From Thermoleophilaceae bacterium (GTDB lineage: Bacteria > Actinomycetota > Thermoleophilia > Solirubrobacterales > Thermoleophilaceae), in the NCBI GenBank assembly GCA_030448005.1, contig JAUJNT010000001.1, forward strand, positions 100,166-139,569: a stretch of DNA of 39,404 nucleotides, given 5' to 3'. This document shows, in pieces, positions 26,965 through 35,319 of the stretch. A model generated the notes under the pieces. That model saw only the letters and a list, made by a program, of their open reading frames with translations, was not told the origin of the DNA and did no database searches. The translations under genes and the position numbers were made by a program. Numbering within the stretch: position 1 is the first letter of the stretch; each line of letters starts with the position of its first letter.

Positions 26965-28392
26965 GTGACGGGCCTCCTGCGCTCATCCGCCCTCGAGCTC
27001 GGCCGCATGGTGCGGGCGGGCGAGGTGAGCGCGCGCGAGCTGGTCGAGGCCTCGCTGGCCCGGATCGAGGCGGTGGACCCCGCGATCAACGCCTTCCCGC
27101 TGGTCGACGCCGAGGGCGCGCTCGCCGCCGCCGAGGGGGTGAAACCGGGCGACGAGCGGCCATTCGCGGGGGTGCCGATGGCCATCAAGGACCTCTTCGC
27201 ACCCGTCGCCGGGTTGCGGATGTCGCAGGGCTCCGACCTGCTCGGTGACTACACGCCCGACTACGACTCCGCGCTCGTGCGCCGGTTTCGAGAGGCCGGG
27301 TTCGTCATCGTCGGGAGGTCGGCGTCGCCGGAGTTCGGCATTCCGCCCGTGACCGAGCCTCGGCGCTTCGGGCCGACGCGCAACCCGTGGGACACCGAGC
27401 GCACCCCGGGGGGCTCGAGCGGCGGGGCCGGCGCCGCGGTGGCCGCCGGAACCGTGCCGGTTGCCCACGGCAGCGACGGCGGCGGGTCCATCCGCATCCC
27501 CGCGGCCTGCTGCGGTCTCGTGGGACTCAAGCCTTCCCGCAACCGGATCTCGAGGGCACCCGACATCGGCGAGCACCTCCTCTCCACCGACGGCGCACTC
27601 ACGCGGACGGTGGCCGACAGCGCGGCGCTGCTCGACGTGATGGCCGGCTACGAGACGGGCGATGCCAACTGGGCCCCAACCCCTCCCGAGCCGTTCGCCG
27701 TGACCGCGGCGCGGGGACCCGGGAGCCTGCGGATCGCGCTGACGCTCGACCCGCCCATCGAGGCCGTGCTCGACCCCGCCTGCGAAGAGGCGGCTCGCGC
27801 GGCCGCCGAGCTGCTTGCCTCCCTCGGTCACGAGGTGAGAGAGGTCACGGCCCCCTGGAAGGGAACCGACCTCCTGTCCACCTTCTCGGTGCTGTGGGCC
27901 GCCAACGTGGCGATCTCGGTCACCCACGGACAGCTCGTCGGGGGCCGCACCGCCACGGAGGAGAACGTGGAACCGCTCACCTGGGCCTTGCACCGGCGCG
28001 GCCTCGAGCATTCCTCGGTCGAGTACCTCGGCGCGACCGCCGTCCTGCAGGGCTTCGCCCGCGGGGTGATCTCCCTGTGGCGTGACATCGACGTGCTGAT
28101 CACCCCCGCGCTTGCGCGCCGCCCCGTGCGGATCGGCGAGATCGACACCTGCGGCGAGAAGCCGATGGACGAGTTCCGCAAGGCCGGCCAGTTCACCCCT
28201 TACACGGCGGCCATCAACGTGACCGGCCAACCGGCGATCTCGGTGCCCCTCTTCCAAGGAGCCGACGGCCTGCCGCTCGCGGTGCAAATGGTGGGCCCGC
28301 CGGCGGGAGAAGGGGTGCTGCTGGCCCTTGCGAGCCAGCTCGAGGAGGCCCGGCCGTGGGCGGGGCGCGTACCGCCCGAACCGGCGCCCTGA
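26965..28392 (+). CDS. Amidase (amidase signature family)
   Basis: A 475-residue amidase that cleaves carboxamide bonds; substrate not known. The Ser-cisSer-Lys triad is Lys75 (AIKDLF), Ser151 (GGSSGG) and Ser175 (GGGSIRIPAAC), with the spacing seen in the family. Other conserved parts are GRSASPEFG, TRNPWDTERTPGGSSGG and QFTPYTAAINVTGQPAISVP. GatA-like sequences share this fold, but there is no gatB/gatC nearby, so a free amidase is more likely. GTG at 26965 begins just before LLRSSALELGRMVRAGEVS, the usual N-terminus; the frame extends further upstream through gltB antisense and is ignored. The next gene overlaps its end by about 37 bases if its GTG start is right. Confidence 0.93.
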   Translation: MTGLLRSSALELGRMVRAGEVSARELVEASLARIEAVDPAINAFPLVDAEGALAAAEGVKPGDERPFAGVPMAIKDLFAPVAGLRMSQGSDLLGDYTPDYDSALVRRFREAGFVIVGRSASPEFGIPPVTEPRRFGPTRNPWDTERTPGGSSGGAGAAVAAGTVPVAHGSDGGGSIRIPAACCGLVGLKPSRNRISRAPDIGEHLLSTDGALTRTVADSAALLDVMAGYETGDANWAPTPPEPFAVTAARGPGSLRIALTLDPPIEAVLDPACEEAARAAAELLASLGHEVREVTAPWKGTDLLSTFSVLWAANVAISVTHGQLVGGRTATEENVEPLTWALHRRGLEHSSVEYLGATAVLQGFARGVISLWRDIDVLITPALARRPVRIGEIDTCGEKPMDEFRKAGQFTPYTAAINVTGQPAISVPLFQGADGLPLAVQMVGPPAGEGVLLALASQLEEARPWAGRVPPEPAP

Positions 28393-30770
28393 GCGGGCCC
28401 CGTTGCTACGGTGAGCGCCTGCGAAAGGCCTGCACCGCACTCCTTCTCGGCGCCCTTGCGGTCGGCGCCGGCACCTCCTCCGCGGACCCGCCCGCCCGCA
28501 CCTCACAGAGCTCCGAGCTCGCCGGCAGGACCACGCTGGAGCAGCGGCTCGGCGGCGGCGACCCCGCCCGGGCGTTCACGTTCCTTTCGCCGCGACGCGG
28601 TGAGCGCCATGTGCTTCGCCAGGAGACGGTCGGCACCGCGCTGCCGGACCGTGCCGGGCGGCGGCGCTCGCTGCTCTACTTCGCCCAGCTCTCGGACTTC
28701 CAGCTCGCCGACGAGGAATCCCCCGCCCGGGTTGAGTTCGTGGACCTGACGGCCAACTCGCCGTTCCCGCAGACCTTCAGCGCCGCGCAACGCCCGCAGG
28801 AGGCGCTGGTGGCACAGGCCGCCGAGGCCAGCATCCGCCAGGTCAACCGCTTCCGCTCGAGCCCGGTCCGCCAGGCCGATGGTAAGCGGGCGGCGATGAG
28901 CTTCACCGTCTTCACGGGGGACCTGGCTGACAGCCAGCAACTGAACGAGGCGCAGGGAGTGCTGGCGCTGCTCGAGGGAGGGCCGCTGAACCCCAACAGC
29001 GGGGGCACCAACCAGGGCTGCCCGGCCGGCACCCCCGGTGCCGAAGAGGCTGCTCGCTACACGGGCGTCCAGGACAAGGACGACTTCGCGGAGGGCCCCC
29101 AGTTCTACGACCCCGACTCGCCGAGCGGCCCCTACGCCCGATGGCCCCGCTGGCCCGGGCTGATGGACCGCGCGCAGGTGCCGTTCTCCGCCACCGGGCT
29201 GAGGGTTCCGAGCTACCTGGCGTTCGGCAACCACGACGGTCTCGTGCAGGGAAACGCGTCGGCGCTCGCGCCCTACGAGGCGATCGCCACCGGCTGCGTC
29301 AAGCCGACCCTCCCCGCCGTCGATCTGCTCAACCCCCAGAGCGTCCTCAGCCCCGGCTACCTCGGCGGCCTGCTCGCCACGAGCCCGTCCCGGGTGGCAC
29401 TCGTCCCGCGCGACCCCTCGCGCCGCTACCTCGACCACGCGCAGTTCAAGGAGCTGTTCCGCTCCGGGCAGGCCGACGGACACGGCTTCGGCTACGTCGA
29501 TCCCGCCGAGAACTCCGCCGGCGCCGGCCATGTCGGCTACTACGCCTGGAGTCCCAAGCCGGGCTTTCGCTTCATCTCGCTCGACACCGTCTCCGAGGGA
29601 GGCGTGCCCGGGCCCTCGGCCGAGGGCAACATCGACGATGCCCAGTGGCGCTGGCTCGGGCGCCAGCTGGCGGCCGCCGAGCGCGCCGACGAGCTCACGA
29701 TCGTCTTTGGCCATCACCCCGTCCGCAGCCTCAACTCGAGGATCCCCGACGAGGAGGCGGGGCCGTGCGTGGTGAACGACTCCCACGGCCACGGCCTGAA
29801 CCCCGGCTGCGACCGCGACCCGCGCCGATCGACCCCGTTGCACCTGGGCAAAGAGCTCAGGGACATGCTGCTGGCCCACCCGCACGTGATCGCGACCGTG
29901 TTCGGGCATACCCACGAGAACAGGGTCACGCCGTTTGCCCGCGTCGGCGGCGGCGGCTTCTGGGGGATCGAGAGCCCCTCGCACATCGACTGGCCGATAC
30001 AGAGCCGCCTGATCGAGGTGATGGACAACGCCGACGGCACGCTCTCGATCTTCGGCACCCTGCTCGACGTGGACGCCCCCGTGCGGGCCCCCGCATCAGG
30101 CACGCCCGCAGCCGGCTTCGGGGTGCCCGAGCTTGCCTCCGTTGCTCGCACGCTCGCATTCAACGACCCGCAGGCCGGCGGGCTGCCGAGCGGCGACGGA
30201 AAGGGCGACGGCGAGGCACGCGATCGCAACGTCGAGCTGGTGGTGGGCGACCCGCGCCGTTCGACGGGCGCGCGCGGGCGCTGTGCCCCGCCACGGGGGC
30301 GGGTGAGGGGCGCCTACGTGGGCCGCGCACGCCTTGGGCGCAAGCGATCGACCAATCGGTGGGCCTTCCCGCGAAGGAGCCTGAGCCGGCCGCGCGCGAG
30401 CATCGACCGCTTCTGCCTCGTCGGGGGCCGCGCCACCCGGGTCGGCTACCCCTCCCGCCGCCTGCACTCGGGCATGTCGCCCCGCGAGCGGCGCCGCACG
30501 CGCGGGCGCGCCGTGCTGGCGCTCAGCTCGCACCCGACGTATGCCGTCAGGCGCGTGCGCAACGGCACCCCCGTGCGCGCCCTGCGGCGCCGTTTCCGCG
30601 GGGAGCGGCGTTTCAAGGTGGGCCGCAACAGCTGGTATCTGGTCCGCGGAGCGCGTGCCCGGATCGTCTTCAAGACCCGGGGCCACACCGTGAGGGAGGT
30701 CGGCCTCGCCGACCGGCGGCTGACGAGCACCCGGCGCGGGGCCCTGCGGCTGCTGCGCGGGTTTCGCTGA
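28356..30770 (+). CDS. Secreted metallophosphoesterase (TIGR03767-like) with basic C-terminal domain
   Basis: An 804-residue exported phosphoesterase resembling the PPA1498/TIGR03767 family. After a hydrophobic N-terminal segment (ACTALLLGALAVGAG) come the metal motifs YFAQLSDFQLADEES, VFTGDLADSQQLN, FGNHDGLVQGN, FGHHPVRSLNS and FGHTHENRVTPF. The catalytic part ends near residue 625. The last about 170 residues are very rich in Arg (RRSLSRPRASIDRFCLVGG, TYAVRRVRNGTPVRALRRRF, WYLVRGARARIVFK, VREVGLADRRLTS) and look like a separate repeat or wall-binding domain. The start is uncertain. GTG at 28356 overlaps the amidase end and is the only standard codon before the signal; a CTG at 28389 or 28419 is possible. 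The protein is probably placed in the envelope; substrate unknown. Confidence 0.85.
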   Translation: MGGARTARTGALSGPRCYGERLRKACTALLLGALAVGAGTSSADPPARTSQSSELAGRTTLEQRLGGGDPARAFTFLSPRRGERHVLRQETVGTALPDRAGRRRSLLYFAQLSDFQLADEESPARVEFVDLTANSPFPQTFSAAQRPQEALVAQAAEASIRQVNRFRSSPVRQADGKRAAMSFTVFTGDLADSQQLNEAQGVLALLEGGPLNPNSGGTNQGCPAGTPGAEEAARYTGVQDKDDFAEGPQFYDPDSPSGPYARWPRWPGLMDRAQVPFSATGLRVPSYLAFGNHDGLVQGNASALAPYEAIATGCVKPTLPAVDLLNPQSVLSPGYLGGLLATSPSRVALVPRDPSRRYLDHAQFKELFRSGQADGHGFGYVDPAENSAGAGHVGYYAWSPKPGFRFISLDTVSEGGVPGPSAEGNIDDAQWRWLGRQLAAAERADELTIVFGHHPVRSLNSRIPDEEAGPCVVNDSHGHGLNPGCDRDPRRSTPLHLGKELRDMLLAHPHVIATVFGHTHENRVTPFARVGGGGFWGIESPSHIDWPIQSRLIEVMDNADGTLSIFGTLLDVDAPVRAPASGTPAAGFGVPELASVARTLAFNDPQAGGLPSGDGKGDGEARDRNVELVVGDPRRSTGARGRCAPPRGRVRGAYVGRARLGRKRSTNRWAFPRRSLSRPRASIDRFCLVGGRATRVGYPSRRLHSGMSPRERRRTRGRAVLALSSHPTYAVRRVRNGTPVRALRRRFRGERRFKVGRNSWYLVRGARARIVFKTRGHTVREVGLADRRLTSTRRGALRLLRGFR

Positions 30771-30800
30771 GCGGGCCTGGTCGCTGAGCGGCGGGATCTG

Positions 30801-30877
30801 GTCGGGCCAGACCTGACCTCTTGTTGTCGGTGGCCGGACCTACCTCTTGTTTGTCGGGCCAGACCTGACCTCTTGCT
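30801..30877. repeat. Three tandem ~26-bp palindrome-bearing units
   Basis: Units at 30801-30825, 30826-30852 and 30853-30877. The first and third share 23 identical bases starting GTCGGGCCAGACCTGACC; the middle unit is diverged. Each holds a near-palindrome of the form GGTC-n-GGCC-n-GACC. The array sits between the phosphoesterase stop and the DUF559 gene end. Confidence 0.75.
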
Positions 30878-30915
30878 CCTAAACTGCCCCCTCGGCTGTT
30901 GAGGAACAAATGGTC
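30866..30915. repeat. Imperfect direct repeat, copy B (flank of DUF559 gene)
   Basis: These 50 bases match 31855-31904 at 42 of 50 positions without gaps. This copy lies just beyond the DUF559 gene's stop and joins the tandem array. Translated in the gene's orientation it still resembles the gene's N-terminus, so it may be a relic of a second, lost copy. Confidence 0.75.
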
Positions 30916-30932
30916 TTCGATACACCCATCGG

Positions 30933-31910
30933 TCAATGCCGCGTCAGCATTCGACCTGCCCTGCCGAGCAGGTTGACCACCGTCGCTACCACCTCGTCAG
31001 GACTGTGCACGAGCTCTTGGTCGGTGAAGCGGACGGGATCGTACCCGGCGAGTCGGAGCACGCGATCCCGGCGGCGGTCCTCGACGAAGGCGTGCGGACT
31101 GAGGTGGTGGTAGCGGCGGCTGTCGAGCTCGATGACCAGGCGGCTGGCACGCCAGAGGCAGTCGACCTTGATCTCCTCGCCGGGGATCGGCACGTGGACG
31201 TTGAGCTCCGGGCGCTCCACACCGGCTCCGTCGAGGAGGGCCAGGAAGAGCTCCTCGAGGCCGCTGTGAGTGACTGTGGCACCCAGATGGTGTCGCTCGA
31301 CAAGCTTCCTGAGCCGTCTGGCGCCGTGGTGTCCGCCTGCCCGCTCGAGCACGTCGAGGAGAGAGCGGGTGTCGAGCAACCCGAGAATCCAGCCCTGCTC
31401 ATATGCCCTCTCGAGGGGGCGAGGTGTGGCCACTGCCGCGAAGTCCAGCATCGTCCGGGACGGACTTGTGCACGGGATGCCAGCGTTCACGCACCTGTCA
31501 CGAGGGAGAAGGATCGCGGTGTGGCGGTCGATTCCCCTGAGCTTGCGCCCCCTCTGCCCTGCCGCCGTGACGTCGATGCGAGGGCGCGAGCTTCGCATGA
31601 GCCCGAGGAGCATTGCAGCGTCGCGGTGGCTCAATACGGCGCCCGGCCCGCAGGCGCGCACGGCCGCAAGCCACCTGCCACGCAGGCTGAGCAAGGGATC
31701 GCCGACCGCATACACCCCCGGATAGAGCCGGTGAAGCGATCCGCGGGCCGACCGGTTCTGGATTGCCGCGCGGGAGAGCCCCAGGGCGAGGGGATCCTGA
31801 GTGGTCAGGACCCCGTCCTGAGCCGCCGAGAGGTCTGCAACCGCCCCCTCGACGTGACCTCTTGTTCCTGAACGGCCCCCTCGGCGGTTTTCGAACAACT
31901 GGTCTGCCAT
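30933..31910 (-). CDS. AbiEi-like N-terminus plus DUF559 endonuclease-like protein
   Basis: A 325-residue protein. Residues about 27-75 form a winged-helix like the AbiEi antitoxin domain (LSAAQDGVLTTQDPLALGLS, then LHRLYPGVYAVG). Residues about 225-310 resemble the DUF559/Vsr-type PD-(D/E)XK nuclease fold (EEIKVDCLW, LVIELDSRRYHH, RRRDRVLRLAGYDPVRFT), with Asp and Glu in the expected places. Such genes are numerous in actinobacterial genomes and their role is not settled: antitoxin, DNA-repair nuclease or defence accessory have all been suggested. There is no toxin (AbiEii) partner nearby. The start ATG at 31910 and the first 17 codons lie within a repeat that also occurs downstream, so the true start is uncertain; TTG at 31898 is the other option. 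The gene stands alone among repeats, which suggests a duplicating or mobile history. Confidence 0.82.
   Translation of the reverse strand: MADQLFENRRGGRSGTRGHVEGAVADLSAAQDGVLTTQDPLALGLSRAAIQNRSARGSLHRLYPGVYAVGDPLLSLRGRWLAAVRACGPGAVLSHRDAAMLLGLMRSSRPRIDVTAAGQRGRKLRGIDRHTAILLPRDRCVNAGIPCTSPSRTMLDFAAVATPRPLERAYEQGWILGLLDTRSLLDVLERAGGHHGARRLRKLVERHHLGATVTHSGLEELFLALLDGAGVERPELNVHVPIPGEEIKVDCLWRASRLVIELDSRRYHHLSPHAFVEDRRRDRVLRLAGYDPVRFTDQELVHSPDEVVATVVNLLGRAGRMLTRH
31855..31904. repeat. Imperfect direct repeat, copy A (5' end of DUF559 gene)
   Basis: Direct repeat partner of 30866-30915 at 42 of 50 identity. It covers the first codons of the DUF559 gene, so the gene and about 0.95 kb of sequence are bracketed by the two copies. 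Confidence 0.75.
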
Positions 31911-32061
31911 CGACCTACCCTGGCGCGCGCCCCTTCACGGAGGAAGGCAGGCCTGTTACGACTGCCTGACAGGACTGACACGAGCGTGTCGCCCTCCATC
32001 ACGACCGGCGACCTCGGCTCCCTCGCTCGGCCCTTCGTGGCCGAAAGGGAACCCGCGCAGC

Positions 32062-32484
32062 TCAGCGAAGCGCCAGTGAAGCCCGGCCGCGCTCAGCGCC
32101 CGGCGCCGCGGCGATAAGAGCGCCGAGCGGCTCGCTCAGCTCACGAAGCTCCTGGAGGCGCGCGCGCTCCTCGGGAGGCTGATAGGACTCCGTGTCACGC
32201 TCTGCGAGGTAGAAGCAGAGCGCCTCGCGCAACGCGCCCAGCTCTCTCTCGCCCAGCACCAGCCTGCCGCCCAATCCCGCGCTCGCCACGGACTGCAACC
32301 GATGGGAGAGCTCCGAGAGGCAGCGCAACGAGAGCGCGTCCGAAGCGATCTCCAGCCCGTCCCCGCCAAAGCGCCGGCGCAGGTAGAAGGAGAGCGCGTC
32401 GGCCAGGGCGGCCGCCTCGGGCGCGGCTAGTTCCACCACAGCGTGGTGCGTCTCAACGGCATGCTCTTCCCAGGTGAAGCGCAT
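32062..32484 (-). CDS. Hypothetical helical protein
   Basis: A 140-residue protein of unknown function, apparently soluble and helical. Two segments look related in plan: a helix of EAAALADALSFYLRRRFGGD type and a later ELGALREALCFYLAERDTES. Both contain the pattern L-x2-AL-x-FYL, so an internal duplication is possible. There is no signal peptide, TM helix or metal motif. I chose ATG at 32484, preceded by GAGAGGA. The frame stays open upstream to 32640 through a GC-rich repeat with no coding look. It stands alone on the minus strand. The 150-base gap to the DUF559 gene has small inverted repeats, including GACACGAGCGTGTC near 31977-31990, of unknown role. Confidence 0.65.
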   Translation of the reverse strand: MRFTWEEHAVETHHAVVELAAPEAAALADALSFYLRRRFGGDGLEIASDALSLRCLSELSHRLQSVASAGLGGRLVLGERELGALREALCFYLAERDTESYQPPEERARLQELRELSEPLGALIAAAPGAERGRASLALR

Positions 32485-32603
32485 AGTCCTCTCTCGACAG
32501 GTTAGACGTCGAGCTCCATAGGCAATTCCTTTCCCGATCGGCGGGCCCGAAACACCGGCCGCGCGCCAGACGGCGGGGCGAGCGCCCGGCTTGCGTTTCC
32601 TCG

Positions 32604-32704
32604 CCGGGCGCCAGACCGGCGTACAGACGCCACCGGGCACCCGGGCGCCAGCCGCCGCCGGCAGCCGGGCGCCCGGGACCGGCGTGCAGCCGCCGCCGGC
32701 AGCC
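32604..32704. repeat. GC-rich degenerate direct repeats, non-coding
   Basis: The 17-mer AGCCGCCGCCGGCAGCC occurs at 32650 and 32688. CCGGGCGCC followed by ACCGGCGT(A/G)CAG occurs at 32604 and 32665. The 226-base gap from 32485 to 32710 has no other feature I can support. Confidence 0.5.
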
Positions 32705-32710
32705 CTCGGT

Positions 32711-33100
32711 CTAGACCGGATCCCCCTCGAGAATGCCGAGCTCCACGAGCCCCGCCGCCACGAGCATCAGCAGCGCGCTCGGCAGGTAGTACACGCCGAT
32801 CGTGGAGAAAAGGGTCGTGATCAGCGCGAAGGCCACCAGGAGGGCACCGCAGACCGTCGCTGCGACGGTCGTGCGCTTCACGAGCGCCGTGGCGCAGAGT
32901 GCGATGGGCGCGATCAACAGGACGATCACCCACTTGCCGTGGGCATCCACGTAGGTGCGCTTCTCCCGCTCGTTGATTACGCCCCCGGAGGGCGTGGGCA
33001 CGAGCTCGCCCTCCTTCTCCCTGACCGTGGGCTTGAACGAGAACCAGGCGGACACGAGGACCGCCAGCACGAGGGCCGCGATGACTAGCGCCCTGGGCAC
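32711..33100 (-). CDS. Small membrane protein
   Basis: A 129-residue membrane protein of unknown function. Four hydrophobic segments are visible: ALVIAALVLAVLVSAWFSF at the N-terminus, VIVLLIAPIALCATALV, VAATVCGALLVAFALITTLF and YYLPSALLMLVAAGLVELG. Between the first and second lies a charged extracytoplasmic or cytoplasmic loop (REKEGELVPTPSGGVINERE). Start is GTG at 33100, which opens directly into the first helix, with AGGACG upstream. No neighbour is close enough to suggest an operon: the HAD gene ends 142 bases upstream on the same strand. Confidence 0.7.
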   Translation of the reverse strand: MPRALVIAALVLAVLVSAWFSFKPTVREKEGELVPTPSGGVINEREKRTYVDAHGKWVIVLLIAPIALCATALVKRTTVAATVCGALLVAFALITTLFSTIGVYYLPSALLMLVAAGLVELGILEGDPV

Positions 33101-33241
33101 CTGCGTCCTGACGTTGCCCGCGCGGGCGCATGCGGGCGCCGCTGTATGAGCATTTCTCCCGGTGGCTTCAGGTGTGCTGGCATTAGGATCGCGCGCAGCC
33201 TAGTTACCGCCGCCCGGGCAGTCAAACCACAGCGGGAGCGC

Positions 33242-34033
33242 TCAACCTGCGGCTGCCAACCGCCTCAGGGTGGCCGCGTCGAGCCGCCCGGGCGGGTCGA
33301 GCTCGTGCGGGTCTGCGAGCACGTCGGCGGGGGCGTCGCGGCTCCCGAAGCCGTCGAGGACGAGATCGGCGGCATCGAGGTCCTGCTCCCGCGTGTAGTC
33401 GTTGACCACCACCACGCACGGGAGGCCGGCTGCCTTGGCCGCCTCCAGCCCGACGGCGGAGTCCTCCACAGCAGCGGCAACCGACGGGGTCACGCCAAGG
33501 CGCTCCAGCGCCATCAGGTAGGAGCTCGGGTCGGGCTTTCGCCGCGGCACCTCGTCGCCTCCCACGATGGCCTCGAAGCGTCCGGGTCCGAAGAGCCGGT
33601 CGAGCAGCGGGTCGACCCACTCGCGGCTTCCCGTCGTGGCCACCGCGAGCCGCACACCCGCGTCGTCCAGCTCGTCCACGAGATCCTCCACACCGGGGCG
33701 CGCCTCGATCTGCCCCTCGCGCGCCATCTCCTTGAAGAGGTCCGTCTTTCGCCGGTGCAGGCGGCCGGCCAGCTCGTCCCGCTCCTCCTCGGCCATGCCC
33801 CGCTCCTCGAAGTAGGCGCTCAGCCGGCGCTTGCCTCCTGGGACGGCCAGCAGCTCGCCGTAACGCTCCACGTCCCAGCGGTCGGGAAGACCGGCCTCCT
33901 CGAAGGCCATGTTGAAGGCCACGCGGTGGCCGTCGCGCTCGCTGTCCACGAGCGTCCCGTCCACGTCGAGCACGACGGCCTGGAGTCTGTGCCCCGCGCT
34001 CACAGAGCCGGAAGCTATCCCACCGCGGGCCAT
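33242..34033 (-). CDS. HAD-superfamily hydrolase (phosphatase/phosphomutase-like)
   Basis: A 263-residue HAD hydrolase of the CbbY/Gph subfamily. The nucleophile motif is LDVDGTLVDSE (first Asp), motif II is VATTGSREW, motif III is RRKPDPSSY and motif IV is AVEDSAVGLEAAKAAG. A helical cap domain lies between motifs I and II (RHRLAFNMAF-like). Beta-phosphoglucomutase, phosphoglycolate phosphatase or sugar-phosphate phosphatase are all possible and cannot be separated here. I kept ATG at 34033, which has GGGAG four bases upstream; GTG at 34003 is the other option and starts nearer the fold. It follows the nudix gene by 36 bases on the same strand, so it may be the last gene of the lysA-thrB transcript. 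Confidence 0.88.
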   Translation of the reverse strand: MARGGIASGSVSAGHRLQAVVLDVDGTLVDSERDGHRVAFNMAFEEAGLPDRWDVERYGELLAVPGGKRRLSAYFEERGMAEEERDELAGRLHRRKTDLFKEMAREGQIEARPGVEDLVDELDDAGVRLAVATTGSREWVDPLLDRLFGPGRFEAIVGGDEVPRRKPDPSSYLMALERLGVTPSVAAAVEDSAVGLEAAKAAGLPCVVVVNDYTREQDLDAADLVLDGFGSRDAPADVLADPHELDPPGRLDAATLRRLAAAG

Positions 34034-34069
34034 CCCGCTCCCGCGCCGCGCCGGAGCTAGTAGGACGGC

Positions 34070-34465
34070 TCAGAGCCGGATGCCCGCCACCAGCTCCCGG
34101 TCGCGCTCGTAGGTGAGCGCCTCGACGGCCCCGTGCGCGGTCATCCAGCGCAGCTCGTCCACCTCGTCGTTTGGCTCGAACTCGCCGCCCACCACCTCCA
34201 TCAGCCAGTAGCGCACGATCTTCTGCCTGCCCCTGCCGTCGGCGTAGTGGGTGCTCTCAAGCTCCGGGCCCAGCTCGCACCGCAGCCCGGTCTCCTCCTC
34301 GACCTCGCGCAGGGCGGCCTCCTCGAAGCTCTCGCCCGGGTCGAGCTTTCCCTTTGGCAGCGTCCAGTCGTCGTAGCGCGGCCGGTGCACCACGCAGATC
34401 TCCATGCCGTTCTCGCCGGGGCGCAGCACCACGCCCCCGGCGGCTTCAACCGTGCGCGGCGTCAT
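34070..34465 (-). CDS. Nudix hydrolase
   Basis: A 131-residue single-domain Nudix hydrolase that cleaves nucleoside diphosphates linked to another group. The Nudix box GKLDPGESFEEAALREVEEE with TGL after it fits G-x5-E-x7-R-E-U-x-E-E-x-G-U exactly. The N-terminal EAAGGVVLRP and the KGKLDPGES turn resemble MutT/Ap4A-type hydrolases, but the substrate is not predictable. ATG at 34465 overlaps the thrB stop as ATGA, so it is translationally coupled to the threonine genes. Why a Nudix gene sits in this operon is not clear; a housecleaning role is possible. Confidence 0.92.
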   Translation of the reverse strand: MTPRTVEAAGGVVLRPGENGMEICVVHRPRYDDWTLPKGKLDPGESFEEAALREVEEETGLRCELGPELESTHYADGRGRQKIVRYWLMEVVGGEFEPNDEVDELRWMTAHGAVEALTYERDRELVAGIRL

Positions 34466-35319
34466 TCGAGTGCCTGCACGTCGGCTCCGCCGGGGGCAAA
34501 CTGCGCGCGCCGCACGATGCAGTCGGCCGCCTCGGTCCAGAGCGTCTCCATCACCGCGCCGGTCTGCTCCCAGTGACACCAGAAGAGCACGCTCGGGCCG
34601 GCTCCGGAGATCGTGGCTCCCACCGCTCCCAGCTCCGCGGCGTGGGCGACCAGCTCCACCGAGCGAGGATACAGGTGCGCGCGGCGGGCCTGGTGCAGGC
34701 GGTCCGAGAGCCCGCGGCCGATGAGCGCGAAGTCCTCCCGGGCCAGCCCGAGCATCAGAAGCGACACGTGGGCCACGTTGTGCACGGCATCGGTCAGCGG
34801 CACCTCCGCCGGCAGCGCCGCGCGCGCGTCGGCGGTGGGCACCGGCTCCGGGGGCGTGGCCAGGACCCCCTCGAGGCCGGCGGGCGGCTCGAAGCGCACC
34901 GGCCCGTCCGCGGCGCACACCACGAATCCGCCGTGGATCGCGGCGGCCACGTTGTCGGGATGCCCCTCGAGGTCACGCGCCAGCTCGAAGATCGGAGCGT
35001 CCAGCTCGTACATGTGGTCGGCCGCTGTCAGCCCCGCCACGATGGCCGCCGCGCTCGAGCCGAGACCCGCCGACGACGGGATCTCGGAGTGGATCCGGAA
35101 GGTGAGCCCGTCCACCGGGCTGAGTGCCTCGAAGGCGCGCACGCAGAGGTTCGACCGGTCGAGCGCGACGCCCGGGACGTCGCACTCCACGGTGAGTGCG
35201 CCGCCGGTCTCGGTGACCTCGAGCTCCAGGTAGATCGAGAGCGCCGCCGCGAGCGCGTCGTATCCCGGCCCGAGATTGGCCGAGGAGGCCGGCACCCGCA
35301 CCCGCCGCCGGCGGTTCAC
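34462..35319 (-). CDS. thrB: Homoserine kinase
   Basis: A 285-residue GHMP kinase that phosphorylates homoserine, the step before threonine synthase. The N-terminal [16 protein letters not shown] strand, the ATP loop [11 protein letters not shown] (residues 81-91) and the C-terminal [14 protein letters not shown] motif are all present. Length matches bacterial ThrB. GTG at 35319 overlaps the thrC stop as GTGA. A longer upstream frame exists but only covers thrC antisense. The downstream nudix gene overlaps by ATGA. Confidence 0.94.
   Translation of the reverse strand: MNRRRRVRVPASSANLGPGYDALAAALSIYLELEVTETGGALTVECDVPGVALDRSNLCVRAFEALSPVDGLTFRIHSEIPSSAGLGSSAAAIVAGLTAADHMYELDAPIFELARDLEGHPDNVAAAIHGGFVVCAADGPVRFEPPAGLEGVLATPPEPVPTADARAALPAEVPLTDAVHNVAHVSLLMLGLAREDFALIGRGLSDRLHQARRAHLYPRSVELVAHAAELGAVGATISGAGPSVLFWCHWEQTGAVMETLWTEAADCIVRRAQFAPGGADVQALE

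Noticed and set aside
30801-30877. Tandem units considered as a CRISPR array
   Set aside because: Units are contiguous with no unique spacers and only three copies, one of them diverged. There are no cas genes in the window.
32485-32640. N-terminal extension of the 32062-32484 gene
   Set aside because: It is read through GC-rich repeats and has odd composition. ATG 32484 has GAGAGGA before it.
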